The notes beneath the pieces were generated by a model. That model saw nothing but the letters and a program-made list of their open reading frames with translations, did not search any database and was not told the origin of the DNA. The position numbers and the translations under genes are program-made. Positions 1-8,984 of a DNA stretch of 64,000 nucleotides are shown here, piece after piece. Position 1 is the stretch's first letter. Each line of letters begins with the position of its first letter. Source of the DNA: Nitrosomonas sp. Nm166 (GTDB lineage Bacteria > Pseudomonadota > Gammaproteobacteria > Burkholderiales > Nitrosomonadaceae); contig NZ_FONE01000007.1 of NCBI RefSeq assembly GCF_900112825.1, positions 1-64,000 of the forward strand, read 5' to 3'.

Positions 1-1
1 C

Positions 2-337
2 GGCACTCGCGTTCGTGCGGACAAAGCTTACTGCAGCCAAAAGCATCATGATGCCTTGAAGTCACGCGGCATAAAAAACGGCATCCAGGATAAAGCGGTC
101 AAGAACAAACCACTAACGCAACGACAATTACAACGCAATAGCCTGATTGCCAAAGTTCGCTACGTGGTAGAACGAACCTTCGGCAGCCAGACACGATGGT
201 TCGGATCCAAGGTACTGCGTTATCGCGGTAACGCCAAAGCACATGCTTGGCATATTTTACAAGCCATAGCCTACAACCTGAAAAGATTGCCAAAATTGTA
301 TGTCGACAAGCAGATACAGGCACAATCATGGGAATAA
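2..337 (+). CDS. IS5-family transposase, C-terminal part (cut by window edge)
   Basis: The reading frame is open from the first bases of the window to a TAA at 335-337 and gives 111 residues. It contains the end of a DDE transposase: an ADKAYCSQ segment, then a VRYVVERTFG segment carrying the catalytic glutamate, then RYRGNAKAHAW, as is usual at the C-terminus of IS5-type enzymes. The start and the first two catalytic aspartates lie outside the window, so activity cannot be judged. It lies next to decayed phage genes. The family call rests on motif style; the subgroup is not resolved. Confidence 0.8.
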   Translation, partial: GTRVRADKAYCSQKHHDALKSRGIKNGIQDKAVKNKPLTQRQLQRNSLIAKVRYVVERTFGSQTRWFGSKVLRYRGNAKAHAWHILQAIAYNLKRLPKLYVDKQIQAQSWE

Positions 338-548
338 TCCGCCCATCTAATCCGATAATGATCGGTTTGAAGCGATTATCCCTGGAATTTTTGCGAAAAG
401 CTTACAAAAAGTACTTCATTGCTCACAAAAAAATCTGAACTGAATACGCTTCAGGTAAAGTTATGTTTTTGCAAAGGTCTCAACTTATTCTAATGGCTTC
501 CATTAGAAAATTCCTCTAATGGAAAATTTGGGGTTAATTCTTTTAATT

Positions 549-573
549 AATAATGAGAATGAAAATCATTTGC
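549..573. promoter_or_regulatory. Fur-box-like palindrome
   Basis: The stretch AATGAGAATGAAAATCATT (552-570) matches most positions of the classical Fur operator, built from repeats of the NATWAT type. No intact iron gene follows it: downstream come a terminator and a frameshifted small gene. It is either an orphan operator left after deletion or IS insertion, or a chance match in AT-rich DNA. Confidence 0.45.
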
Positions 574-710
574 AATAAAGCAGATTATCAAGTAATATAT
601 CAATCACAAGTTTCTCCCTGAAAAACTTGTGTCCTTTGCCCGGATTGCATTCTTCCTCTTTTTGCTTTCCGGGTGATTTTTGTAGCTCCTATTGTTTCTT
701 TTTTCCTTTG

Positions 711-753
711 ACCCAGTGTGTCGGTATTCACTCAGACTCACTGGGTTTTTTTA
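711..753 (+). terminator. Intrinsic terminator
   Basis: ACCCAGTG (711-718) pairs with CACTGGGT (739-746) and is followed directly by a run of seven T. The loop is about 20 bases. The layout resembles the hairpin plus T-run units around the small genes at 47-54 kb. Confidence 0.6.
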
Positions 754-871
754 TTGTCAATCAAGGTTCGTTTTTCATTTCACCTTTAGCGCACTGGATT
801 TTTATTAGTGATAACTTTATATCCGTGCACCTATGTCAGTTGCGCATAACACAAAAAGGAAATTTAAAAAA

Positions 872-1089
872 ATGAGCGAAGACTTCAAATGGACAGATGA
901 TTCAGTATGTATTTCTAGAGTGAATGCTACTGCTGTGTATATCAATTCCATTAATAACATTGTTATTAGACAAGAAGGGATTATGGAAACGAGGATCAGG
1001 TAATTGTAATTCCTCCAGATCACGTACAGACATTAATCAATAAATTGCAGGAAGTTATGCAAGAACTAGCAGTGTCCTATGAAGAATAG
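872..1089 (+). pseudogene. Frameshifted small hypothetical gene
   Basis: An ATG at 872 with AAGGAAA upstream opens a 43-codon frame (MSEDFKWTDD...) that stops at 1001-1003. The neighbouring frame then continues as DQVIVIPPDHVQTLINKLQ and ends at TAG 1087-1089. Joined, the two pieces make a normal-looking protein of about 70 residues with a helical C-terminus, so a frameshift near position 985 is the simplest reading. The function is unknown. Similar small proteins occur beside phage regulatory genes, but no family is recognised here. Confidence 0.5.
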
Positions 1090-1098
1090 GTAACAAAA

Positions 1099-1257
1099 AT
1101 GCGCGAATACGGAATTGTCTCACCTTAATTTTGGGTAGGTGAAACCGGCAAGAAAATGAGAGGTGATACGGAAGCACAGAAGTGGTTTTTTGCGAATATC
1201 ACGAGCCTTCCGAGACGGTTTTCGTTACTAAATGGCGATATACCAGATCGGCGAATC
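1099..1257 (+). pseudogene. Remnant of a phage replication-type gene
   Basis: Translation from ATG 1099 reads MREYGIVSP, stop, FWVGETGKKMRGDTEAQ. This resembles the N-terminus of phage replication or DnaT-like proteins, which commonly begin MREYGKVSPxFW and then GKxLR. The in-frame TAA at position 10 and the loss of similarity after about 35 codons show that it is dead. The assignment is by motif memory only. Confidence 0.45.
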
Positions 1258-1467
1258 ATTGAAACTTGGTGATAACCGTATTGCAGGTCTTAAAAAAGAG
1301 CTGCAAAAGATGCCATAAACAACTATGAAACATAGGCTTATATAAAATATAGCCAGCAATTTGCCTTGAAATGGAGGTGAAAAACACAAGCCCCTCGGAA
1401 GCCCCTTCGAAGCCAAGAACAGGAACAGGACTACGGTACTCCGCCAGCAAAAAAATCCGAAGAACCG

Positions 1468-1950
1468 ATTACCCGAGAAACTTGGAACGCATACTGAGAA
1501 GCCAATTTCATTCGATACGGTGCTGAACCGGTTAGAGACGCAACGGTTACCGGGCAATTGCTGATGTGATTTTAAGGATTGACGACGGTCGCCCTGGCCC
1601 GGAAGAAGCTTGGCCATGATTTCGAAGGATGAATCCGGATCGGTTGTCTGGGCCGAGGAAATGGCCGAAGCATTTGGGGTTGCGTACAAGCTGATCGAGG
1701 CAGGGGACACGGTTCAGGCACGGATGGCATTTATCGAGGCATACAAGGATCGTTGCGCGAAATCACGTGATGCGGGTGCGCCGGTGCAGTGGTCGCCATC
1801 GCTTGGCCATGATCCTCATGGTCGTGAGCATGTGATCATGGAAGCGGTTGAAAAGGGCAGATTGACCGCAAAGCATGTGTCTGGGTTGCTCCCTATAGGG
1901 AAGGTTCGGCATCAAGTGAAAAACTGCTGCAGCTTTGCAATGCCGAGGCT
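1468..1950 (+). pseudogene. Degraded phage gene in several frames
   Basis: Three pieces in different frames look like one decayed phage region. The first is an AYxEANFIRYGAEPVRDA segment near 1480-1550. The second is IDDGRPGPEEAW near 1575-1610. The third is the open frame from 1610 that begins AMISKDESGSVVWAEEM and runs through VQWSPSLGHDPHGRE to about 1900. A missing base near 1610 separates the second piece from the third. The third piece stays open to 2134, but after about residue 95 it no longer looks like phage protein. The function is unknown; similar acidic segments occur in prophages of proteobacteria. Confidence 0.45.
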
Positions 1951-2149
1951 GGATTGGCCAAGTTATCGCTTGTTATTCCAGAAAAAAACAACAAGCAAAT
2001 TGCATAGTGGCATAGGCAGAACAGGAAGCTTCTCTATGTGTTTATCTTGGATTCTCTGTTCATTATTTGGCGGGTATGTGGTATCACTTTGCCATCATCG
2101 GCAAGGCGATGTAGTAGCGCTCGTAAATATTTGAGTCAGGATTGATGGA

Positions 2150-2296
2150 GTGAAAGAACAATACCGCGCACCGGCAGTTAAGGAAGTCGCTGACTTCATT
2201 GAGTCGTGTATTACCAGGGAATATAAATTTCGGTGCATTCAGAACTGGCGCGAAACATTCGGCGACTTACTTGCAGATCAAATCAGAATGAGCTGA
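2150..2296 (+). CDS. Small phage-type ORF, possibly remnant
   Basis: A GTG start at 2150 gives 48 residues, VKEQYRAPAVKEVADF through REYKFRCIQNWRETFG. A short protein with a basic-aromatic CIQNWR segment is typical of small proteins in phage replication modules. It sits between decayed phage genes and may itself be a fragment. No function is assigned. Confidence 0.4.
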   Translation: MKEQYRAPAVKEVADFIESCITREYKFRCIQNWRETFGDLLADQIRMS

Positions 2297-2416
2297 GGGC
2301 AAGGAAAAGAGCAGATATGAAGTTTGATTAAAACTAAGAAAGAATTAAGGAAGGGAGGAAAAATTACTGGGGAATATTATTTCATTTATTAATAAGTTAA
2401 TTAAAAAGGTATTGAT

Positions 2417-2569
2417 ATGACAAAACGCATTTTGATTATTTCATTAGTAATTTCTTTGTTGCTATTCGTGTTTTTTATAGTTACTGGCGATGGAGTAGTG
2501 CTGGCTCCTTTATTGTTGGGCCTTTTAGTTTCTTTTACCTGTGCAATGTTGCTGTTAACGGAAAAGTAA
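2417..2569 (+). CDS. Small membrane protein, hypothetical
   Basis: ATG 2417 to TAA 2569 encodes 50 residues. The sequence is nearly all hydrophobic: one segment at residues 4-22, a short GDG turn, and a second at residues 27-46, which suggests a two-helix hairpin in the inner membrane. It lies in the phage remnant upstream of the ninB-like gene. A holin-like role is possible but nothing in the sequence proves it. Confidence 0.45.
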   Translation: MTKRILIISLVISLLLFVFFIVTGDGVVLAPLLLGLLVSFTCAMLLLTEK

Positions 2570-2591
2570 ACTTAATAAAGTATCTGAGCAA

Positions 2592-2816
2592 ATGATAATC
2601 TTCGCCCAAGACAGCAGCATTATTTTCCAATGTGATTATTGCAGCAGCATGGCGATTGTGGATGAAGCAAAGGATAGAAGGCAGTTTATGATCATTTTTA
2701 ATCGTTTTAAGCGTGATCATGACTGGCGGTATGGAATGGCTTATCAGGATAAACAGAAATTGATTGAAACGCGGATGCAGGCTGAGGAAGTGATTGAGCA
2801 ATGGAGGAAACGATGA
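2592..2816 (+). CDS. Hypothetical phage-region protein
   Basis: A frame of 74 residues whose end overlaps the start of the ninB-like gene by 16 bases, which supports co-transcription with it. The C-terminal half (RFKRDHDWRYGMAYQDKQ...EVIEQWRKR) is charged and helical. A DYCSSM segment near residue 15 might be half of a metal site. No family is recognised. Decay all around it makes a shortened gene possible. Confidence 0.4.
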   Translation: MIIFAQDSSIIFQCDYCSSMAIVDEAKDRRQFMIIFNRFKRDHDWRYGMAYQDKQKLIETRMQAEEVIEQWRKR

Positions 2817-3271
2817 TAACGCGTCCAAAGATACCCAAATTCTCAACGCTGATTGTTTCCGAACGTCAGAAAGAAATTCTTGCGACCAAGATCATGAATT
2901 TGCCTGTTGATGAGGAAAATCCCATTCAAGTAGTGATAAGCGAACAGGTTAAGCAACGTGGTCTCGACCAGAATGCTTACTACTGGAAGCGAATGACTGA
3001 AATATCAGAGCAGGCTTTTAGCAACGGTCGGCAATACAACGCTGATATCTGGCACGAGTACTGCAAACGTCACATTATGCCCGATCAGGTCGAGACTAAA
3101 AACGGTGAGATGGTTAGTAAGTGGATCGAAATGCCGGATGGCACAACCGTGGTTATCTCAACAACTCAGCTGAGCAAAAAGCAATTTGCATCGTATACGG
3201 AAATGTGTGAAGCGTTCGGAGCGAGTTTGGGTGTCATATTTTCGGCTAATCCTGGATTTGAGGATAGATGA
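2801..3271 (+). CDS. ninB: NinB-like phage recombination protein
   Basis: This 156-residue protein has the features of the NinB family (lambda Orf), recombination mediators that help load phage recombinases on SSB-coated single-stranded DNA. Visible signatures are RGLDQNAYYWKRMTEISEQ in the middle, the following WHEYCKRHIMP, and the closing segment QFASYTEMCEAFGASLGV. Length fits the family. It overlaps the gene before it, and a RusA-type resolvase start follows 72 bases later; this NinB-RusA order is common in lambdoid recombination regions. The gene looks intact although its neighbours are broken. Confidence 0.8.
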   Translation: MEETMITRPKIPKFSTLIVSERQKEILATKIMNLPVDEENPIQVVISEQVKQRGLDQNAYYWKRMTEISEQAFSNGRQYNADIWHEYCKRHIMPDQVETKNGEMVSKWIEMPDGTTVVISTTQLSKKQFASYTEMCEAFGASLGVIFSANPGFEDR

Positions 3272-3343
3272 GCCGCATAATGCTATGAGCATGTTGCAGG
3301 TAAAGCTGATTTTTTGATGATTAGCTGCGGAGGTGTTGGGGAA

Positions 3344-3448
3344 ATGAATGAAATCCAATTCGTAGTGCCTGGGCAACCTGTGGGAAAGGGCAGAGCAAAA
3401 GCAGCGCGCCGAGGAAAGTTCATAACCATGTATACTCATCGCACATGA
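3344..3448 (+). pseudogene. rusA: RusA-type Holliday junction resolvase, truncated by IS630 element
   Basis: ATG 3344 follows a GGAGG ribosome site. The 34 codons read MNEIQFVVPGQPVGKGRAKA, then RRGKFITMYTH, matching the start of RusA-family resolvases (VPGxPVxKGRPK, then MYTP). The frame then enters the end of the IS630-family element and stops. The usual protein is about 120 residues, so all catalytic aspartates are missing. I saw no continuation beyond the element. Confidence 0.75.
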
Positions 3449-4540
3449 AATTTCGGCACTCAGGCGCTACCAATGATTTGGGAATTATCAGTTAATAGTG
3501 TGCGTAATTCTGCCTTGTAATGATCCGATGTTGTGAAAAAAGCTTCGCAAGTGCTTTTGAAAAGTGAAAAAGTTTCATAGTAGCGACCATACAGAATTTT
3601 TTTCTTGAAAAACTTCCAATAACGTTCAATCAAGTTCAGATTGGGTGCGTATGGCGGCAAAAATACGAGTTTTATTTTTGAGTCGGTGAGATAGTCACTG
3701 ATCAGTTGGGATCGATAATAACGTGCATTGTCACAAATAATGTAAATACATGCTGCTGGATGATGTGCCTCGATTTGCTGAAGCAGTTGGATAGTCGATG
3801 GTGCATTGATGGTGTCATCAGAGCGCACAATGGCTTGCAGACTAACCGTATTAATCGCGCCATTAATATTCAAGCGCTGCCGACCGGTATTACTCCGAAT
3901 TTCATGATCCTGACCGCGTTTGATCCATCCGTAACCAGCTACCGGATTATGATGGGGATGAGTGGCATCCATGAAATAAATGGGGTCTTCAGGTGCTTTG
4001 CTTGCCTTGAGTGCTTCATGGCATTCCACAAAGGCGCGTTGTTTTTTGGCATCAGCCTTACCCGGCACCAGCTTTGGCTTTTTATAGACATAGCCCATTC
4101 GGCATAATAATTGGGTTATGCCGCTTTCGCTGCAGGAGACACCCCAGGCTTGTTCAACATAATGCGCGATTTCTTTGCCAGTCAAATACAGATTTTTATG
4201 TAAATGCTGATCCAATGCTTGCCTCTGTAGCTCATTCAGAAAAGACTCGCTACCGCCAACCTCAAACTTCTGTAGCGCAGACAAACCTCCCTTGCGATAA
4301 CGCTTATAGTGATTACGCACGGTTTCCCGATCAAGCATGAGAGCTTCAGCCACTTGAGTAACCGACCAACCTTTTCCTAACAGGTAGACGGTTTTTAGCC
4401 GGTCAGCATAACGCTTGTCTAAAGTTTGACGGTGCGCCACTTCTAAATCGGCAATTTCTTGTGCAGTGAGCTGGTCATGGGATGACATATCAGAATTCTA
4501 TTATATTCATAACCATGCCGCACTGACTTAAACCAGTTTT
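3430..4540 (-). mobile_element. IS630-family insertion sequence
   Basis: The extent is estimated from the transposase and from partly matching ends. The left end (TATACTCATCGCACATGA) and the reverse complement of the right end (GTTTAAGTCAGTGCGGCATG) share TCA, GC and CATG in register. This family inserts at TA dinucleotides, and TA is present at the left edge. Exact ends were not fixed. The insertion interrupts the RusA-type gene. Confidence 0.6.
3460..4488 (-). CDS. IS630-family transposase
   Basis: 342 residues, full length for the family. The N-terminus has a helix-turn-helix (LLGKGWSVTQVAEALMLDRE) and then a linker and winged region. The C-terminal DDE domain shows FMDATHPHH (first Asp), ICDNARYY (second Asp) and NLIERYWKFFKKK (Glu), spaced as in IS630/Tc1-mariner enzymes. 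It cuts and pastes the element at TA sites. The gene is uninterrupted, so the element could be active or recently arrived. Confidence 0.92.
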   Translation of the reverse strand: MSSHDQLTAQEIADLEVAHRQTLDKRYADRLKTVYLLGKGWSVTQVAEALMLDRETVRNHYKRYRKGGLSALQKFEVGGSESFLNELQRQALDQHLHKNLYLTGKEIAHYVEQAWGVSCSESGITQLLCRMGYVYKKPKLVPGKADAKKQRAFVECHEALKASKAPEDPIYFMDATHPHHNPVAGYGWIKRGQDHEIRSNTGRQRLNINGAINTVSLQAIVRSDDTINAPSTIQLLQQIEAHHPAACIYIICDNARYYRSQLISDYLTDSKIKLVFLPPYAPNLNLIERYWKFFKKKILYGRYYETFSLFKSTCEAFFTTSDHYKAELRTLLTDNSQIIGSA

Positions 4541-4579
4541 TGATTCACGAGAAGTATATAAATATCAGGAGATTTATGA

Positions 4580-5116
4580 ATGGATGGGCTTATATTGAAA
4601 GTCATTACTTGGGCGGAAGACTCAAATATGCTGAGAGGATCAGATTTAAAAACTGAAGTTTTAAAGTTAACAGCAGAATACGGAGAGCTCATAAGCTGCT
4701 TAAATCAAAATGGAGACTGCCGCGATGGTATAGGCAAGTGCGTAATTCAAATGGTAATAATCTGCCGAATGCGAAATATTAATCTGAATGACTGTGTTAT
4801 CAACGCTGAAGCGATAACTGATAAGCGAATAGTTAACCGTAGGTTCGTGATGATGACGGCAACTCAATACCTGGGAGGACTGAATAGAAATATATTAATG
4901 CGTGAAGATATTAAAGCCAACATGGGTTATTTGTTTATTTATTTGGCTGCCTTAGCCAGGGTTTTTAATTATTCCGTGCTTGATTGCCTTGAAGTAGCTT
5001 ATAACAATTTATTAGAAAAGAAAGGGATCATGTTTGATGGTTCTTTTATTGAAGAAACAGATGAGAAATATCAAACTGCAGTGTCGATCCTGAAATCAAA
5101 GAAGACTGATGATTAG
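4580..5116 (+). CDS. MazG-like nucleotide pyrophosphohydrolase, phage type
   Basis: 178 residues. The start ILKVITWAEDSNML...LKLTAEYGELISCL matches the first helices of phage MazG-like proteins, where an EEVGEL motif supplies magnesium ligands; here it reads AEYGEL. The end, VLDCLEVAYNNLLEKKGIMFDG, matches the usual C-terminus. The middle holds two similar helix pairs (IQMVIICRMRNINLNDCVINAEAI, and LFIYLAALARVFNYSVLDCLEVAY), as if a segment were duplicated, which also makes the protein longer than the usual 100 or so residues. The family removes pyrophosphate from nucleoside triphosphates. Two of the expected acidic residues are not obvious, so activity is uncertain. Confidence 0.55.
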   Translation: MDGLILKVITWAEDSNMLRGSDLKTEVLKLTAEYGELISCLNQNGDCRDGIGKCVIQMVIICRMRNINLNDCVINAEAITDKRIVNRRFVMMTATQYLGGLNRNILMREDIKANMGYLFIYLAALARVFNYSVLDCLEVAYNNLLEKKGIMFDGSFIEETDEKYQTAVSILKSKKTDD

Positions 5117-5213
5117 CAAGCTATTCAGAGCCGAAGGTATGCAAGAAAACCCAGGGGTAAGGCCTAGGCTATAGAAAGGCTATGTCACATTCAAATTCGA
5201 GCTACCATTCTCA

Positions 5214-7470
5214 GTTTCAATCCTCGCCCGGCAGTATGGCCGGGCGCTACGATTTAACAGATGCGGCATGGGTAAAAACTAATATGTTTCAATCCTCGCC
5301 CGGCAGTATGGCCGGGCGCTACTGTCGTTATTCCTTGTATTGCTGATTGTAGAGAGGTTTCAATCCTCGCCCGGCAGTATGGCCGGGCGCTACGAGATAT
5401 CAAAGGATTTGCAGAAGTGACCAATAAGTTTCAATCCTCGCCCGGCAGTATGGCCGGGCGCTACTTGTGTCTGTTACCGGGTTTCCCAGATTACTGTTGT
5501 TTCAATCCTCGCCCGGCAGTATGGCCGGGCGCTACCGTTCAAAATTGATATCCTGCCATTTCATTGAACAGTTTCAATCCTCGCCCGGCAGTATGGCCGG
5601 GCGCTACGCGACAGGTTCTTCTAATCCGCAATGCGTGAATCTGTTTCAATCCTCGCCCGGCAGTATGGCCGGGCGCTACATTATTTTTATCAATTTTTAA
5701 CCCCGCGAATTTGAGTTTCAATCCTCGCCCGGCAGTATGGCCGGGCGCTACTCTAGTCATTATCTGGCCTCCGCTTGGTATACAGGTTTCAATCCTCGCC
5801 CGGCAGTATGGCCGGGCGCTACTCTGCCATTGCCTTTGACTGTCGCGCTTATACAAGTTTCAATCCTCGCCCGGCAGTATGGCCGGGCGCTACACCAGCC
5901 TCGATACCATTACCAGCCTCGATACCATGTTTCAATCCTCGCCCGGCAGTATGGCCGGGCGCTACATTAATCTGAACGCTGATATATTGTTTGACATTAG
6001 TTTCAATCCTCGCCCGGCAGTATGGCCGGGCGCTACAAACTAAAAATGGACGTTCAATTCGTATATTACAGTTTCAATCCTCGCCCGGCAGTATGGCCGG
6101 GCGCTACCTAAAATAATTGCTTCAATTTCTAAATTTACTGTAGTTTCAATCCTCGCCCGGCAGTATGGCCGGGCGCTACTTGTAACAGAGCAAGCTAAAT
6201 TCGTCTTCTTTGCTGTTTCAATCCTCGCCCGGCAGTATGGCCGGGCGCTACAAGTATGCCGATTTGAACCGTACTCAGGATAATCTGTTTCAATCCTCGC
6301 CCGGCAGTATGGCCGGGCGCTACATTTTAAAAATCTCCTATACACAAACAAACTCAAGTTTCAATCCTCGCCCGGCAGTATGGCCGGGCGCTACCTACCA
6401 CATGCCCTTGCTCATCAAGCTTTAATTTCAGTTTCAATCCTCGCCCGGCAGTATGGCCGGGCGCTACTAACAGCAGGGTTAACTGGATTCGTGAGCACTG
6501 TAGTTTCAATCCTCGCCCGGCAGTATGGCCGGGCGCTACCTACCCCTAATTCACGAAAACTACGTGTAACTGGGTTTCAATCCTCGCCCGGCAGTATGGC
6601 CGGGCGCTACTTCCTGCTCATTCCACATTACCGTTGCATTGGAAAGTTTCAATCCTCGCCCGGCAGTATGGCCGGGCGCTACTCTTGATGGTTTTTGGCA
6701 ACCACTGCAGATTGATGTTTCAATCCTCGCCCGGCAGTATGGCCGGGCGCTACTCGGAAGTGGTTCTCATTTTGCGCTCGCAGCAATGGTTTCAATCCTC
6801 GCCCGGCAGTATGGCCGGGCGCTACCCCAAAAGCGCTTTTTCCTGATAGCGTTTCCGGGGTTTCAATCCTCGCCCGGCAGTATGGCCGGGCGCTACATTA
6901 CAGCCATTCTTTGATGGCCGCCCAACAAGTGTTTCAATCCTCGCCCGGCAGTATGGCCGGGCGCTACAAGCCGATGAAGTTTGGCAGCTAATGAAAAACG
7001 AGTTTCAATCCTCGCCCGGCAGTATGGCCGGGCGCTACCCTTGCTATGGCTGCTGCGCTCTTACCACTTCCGTGTTTCAATCCTCGCCCGGCAGTATGGC
7101 CGGGCGCTACACCTTATATGATATTTTTTTCTTATTTGAGTATTGTTTCAATCCTCGCCCGGCAGTATGGCCGGGCGCTACTTCGGCTGATGATTCTATG
7201 ATGCTTACCGATCCCGTGTTTCAATCCTCGCCCGGCAGTATGGCCGGGCGCTACATAAAATAACTGATGAATACAATGCTCAATTATCGTTTCAATCCTC
7301 GCCCGGCAGTATGGCCGGGCGCTACACCAGCACAACATCTACTGTAAAGGCGATTGTTGAAGTTTCAATCCTCGCCCGGCAGTATGGCCGGGCGCTACGC
7401 CATTCGTCAACCTCAACAAAACAACGCTCACCGGTTTCAATCCTCGCCCGGCAGTATGGCCGGGCGCTAC
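5214..7470 (-). CRISPR. Type I-C CRISPR array, 32 repeats and 31 spacers
   Basis: I counted 32 copies of a 37-base repeat, all apparently identical, separated by 34-36 base spacers. On the plus strand each repeat begins GTTTCAATCC and ends GGGCGCTAC. On the transcribed (minus) strand it ends GAGGATTGAAAC, the usual I-C 3' end. Inside is a perfect 8-bp stem, CGCCCGGC and GCCGGGCG, around a six-base loop. Because transcription runs on the minus strand from the cas side, the newest spacers should lie near 7470 and the oldest near 5214. The repeat is longer than the usual 32 bases of this subtype. The spacer at 5894-5928 is itself a tandem repeat. Confidence 0.98.
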
Positions 7471-7649
7471 AGTACAGCTGCAACTTGATCATACAACAAA
7501 GAAATTTTTTGTAAATGCGCGGACTGATGATTATGGAGGCAACTTTGTGATGGGATTATGAACATGATCAATGAAATATTCTATATATTCAACTTGTTAT
7601 AAACTCCGCGAACTGACCGGGATTTTGTGGTTGCTTGTGATTCGCGCAT
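7471..7649 (-). promoter_or_regulatory. CRISPR leader
   Basis: AT-rich, gene-free DNA of 179 bases between cas2 and the first (newest) repeat, the expected leader position given the repeat orientation. It should carry the promoter of the precursor crRNA and the integration signals for Cas1-Cas2. An AT-rich core around 7575-7605 could hold the promoter; exact boxes are not clear. Confidence 0.65.
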
Positions 7650-7940
7650 TTAAGCAATCAGTGATCCATCAAAATCGATGGCTTTGAATTTTCCGTACTC
7701 CTTGACGTGCAAATCGACTGGCTCCGTCAAACGATACAGCCGGAGATTGTCTTCTTTCTCGTCAATTTCTGCCAGCAATCTGCGCTCCAGTTCTTCGTAT
7801 TGCATCAGACTGACTTTGCACTCAAACACCGACTTCTGAACGCGTTGCCCGATTCCTTCGCATATTTTGGCAATGCGCCGCAATCTTTTGCGGCCTTCCT
7901 TGGTTTCTGTTGAAACATCATACGTCACAATAATCAACAT
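7650..7940 (-). CDS. cas2: CRISPR-associated Cas2
   Basis: 96 residues, normal for Cas2. It begins [27 protein letters not shown], with the ferredoxin-like first strand and the conserved Asp of YDV, and continues with [11 protein letters not shown]. It forms the Cas1-Cas2 integration complex. It lies 2 bases downstream of cas1 and is the last gene before the leader, the standard I-C position. Confidence 0.97.
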   Translation of the reverse strand: MLIIVTYDVSTETKEGRKRLRRIAKICEGIGQRVQKSVFECKVSLMQYEELERRLLAEIDEKEDNLRLYRLTEPVDLHVKEYGKFKAIDFDGSLIA

Positions 7941-7942
7941 AA

Positions 7943-8977
7943 TTATTTCACCAGAAAAGGGATGTATCCGTCCATATCCCCTCGGATAGCGCGCGCCATG
8001 AAACGCGCTTGGAGCTGTGGCAATAATCCGAACGGTACTTTAGCATTCAGTAAAGGATGCGTGATTTCTTCCTGTTTTCGCTCCTGATAGGCTGTCACGA
8101 CGATTTTTCGCGCGTTATTCTCCAGATACACCGCGCCGCCTTCACGTATCTGCAAATTGCGCTCGGTGATTTGACCGCGATTGATCAGTGTTAATGCAAG
8201 GCGGTCTGCCAGCATGGAACGAAATTCCTCCATCAAATCAAGTGCCAGCGCTGCTCTGCCGGGCCGCACCGTATGCAGAAAGCCCAACTGTGGGTCCAGA
8301 CCGACACTTTCAAGCGCTGAGCGACAATCGTTCATCACCATGGAATAAAGAAATGATAACAAAGCATTAAATCGATCACGCGGCGGTCTGCGCGTCCGTC
8401 CATCCATCGTGAAATGCTCGCGGATATTGCGCCGTACCAAACTCGGCAATGATGAAAAATAGACTTTGGCAGCATCGCCTTCAACGCCGCGTACCACATC
8501 CAGGTCGGCAGCTACCGCCAGATTCCGTATGGAATTGGCCAATGCTTCGGCAGCGATACCGAGCATTTTCTGATCTTGCTCGTCAGTCGCTTCGCGAGCC
8601 CCGCGCAGCAGAACCCGGCGGCTATTACGTAACTTTCCGGCAATCACCGCTTTGGCTATCGCTAATGCGAACGGCTCCTCTGCCGCTTTGCGGTGCTGCG
8701 CCTGGCGCAACAAAATATTCCCACTTACCGCGCCTTCCAATCGTGCTTTAAACCGTCCATTAGTATCCAGCAATACCAAACTGATGCTGTCATCGGCGCA
8801 ACGATGCATCAACGCCGGGGAAATCATGATATTGCCAAAGCAAACCACCGTGCCTAGATGGTGCAACGGCACCTGAAGTTTTTTCTGGCGTTCCACGTCT
8901 ATGCGCAAAGTGCCATTTTCCAAGTGCGCATAGGCATTGGGAGTCATAATGTAGAGTGTGTTAAGGATTTGATACAT
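7943..8977 (-). CDS. cas1: CRISPR-associated Cas1, type I-C
   Basis: 344 residues, full length. This is the integrase that inserts new spacers. The metal ligands are visible: Glu166 in EGDAA, His235 in LGFLH, and Asp247/Glu250 in LDLMEEFR. The start [21 protein letters not shown] is typical of the I-C branch. It lies 7 bases after cas4 and 2 before cas2, so the three adaptation genes should be translated together. Confidence 0.97.
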   Translation of the reverse strand: MYQILNTLYIMTPNAYAHLENGTLRIDVERQKKLQVPLHHLGTVVCFGNIMISPALMHRCADDSISLVLLDTNGRFKARLEGAVSGNILLRQAQHRKAAEEPFALAIAKAVIAGKLRNSRRVLLRGAREATDEQDQKMLGIAAEALANSIRNLAVAADLDVVRGVEGDAAKVYFSSLPSLVRRNIREHFTMDGRTRRPPRDRFNALLSFLYSMVMNDCRSALESVGLDPQLGFLHTVRPGRAALALDLMEEFRSMLADRLALTLINRGQITERNLQIREGGAVYLENNARKIVVTAYQERKQEEITHPLLNAKVPFGLLPQLQARFMARAIRGDMDGYIPFLVK

Positions 8978-8984
8978 GACACTG

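Larger units (their letters stand above)
338..871. other. Intergenic stretch with Fur-like box and one terminator
   Basis: About 530 bases without a supportable gene. It holds a Fur-like palindrome near 549-573 and a hairpin with a T-run at 711-753, both listed separately. The AT-rich part 430-620 may be promoter DNA of a gene that has been lost. Confidence 0.5.

Noticed and set aside
627-875. Open frame of 82 codons covering 627-875
   Set aside because: It runs through a clear terminator hairpin and is rich in Phe/Ser/Cys, as expected of non-coding T-rich DNA.
5467-7514. Long open frames across the CRISPR array on both strands with repeated QSSPGSMAGRY or SARPYCRARIET units
   Set aside because: They arise because repeat plus spacer is often a multiple of three bases. 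The units are the translated CRISPR repeat, not protein.
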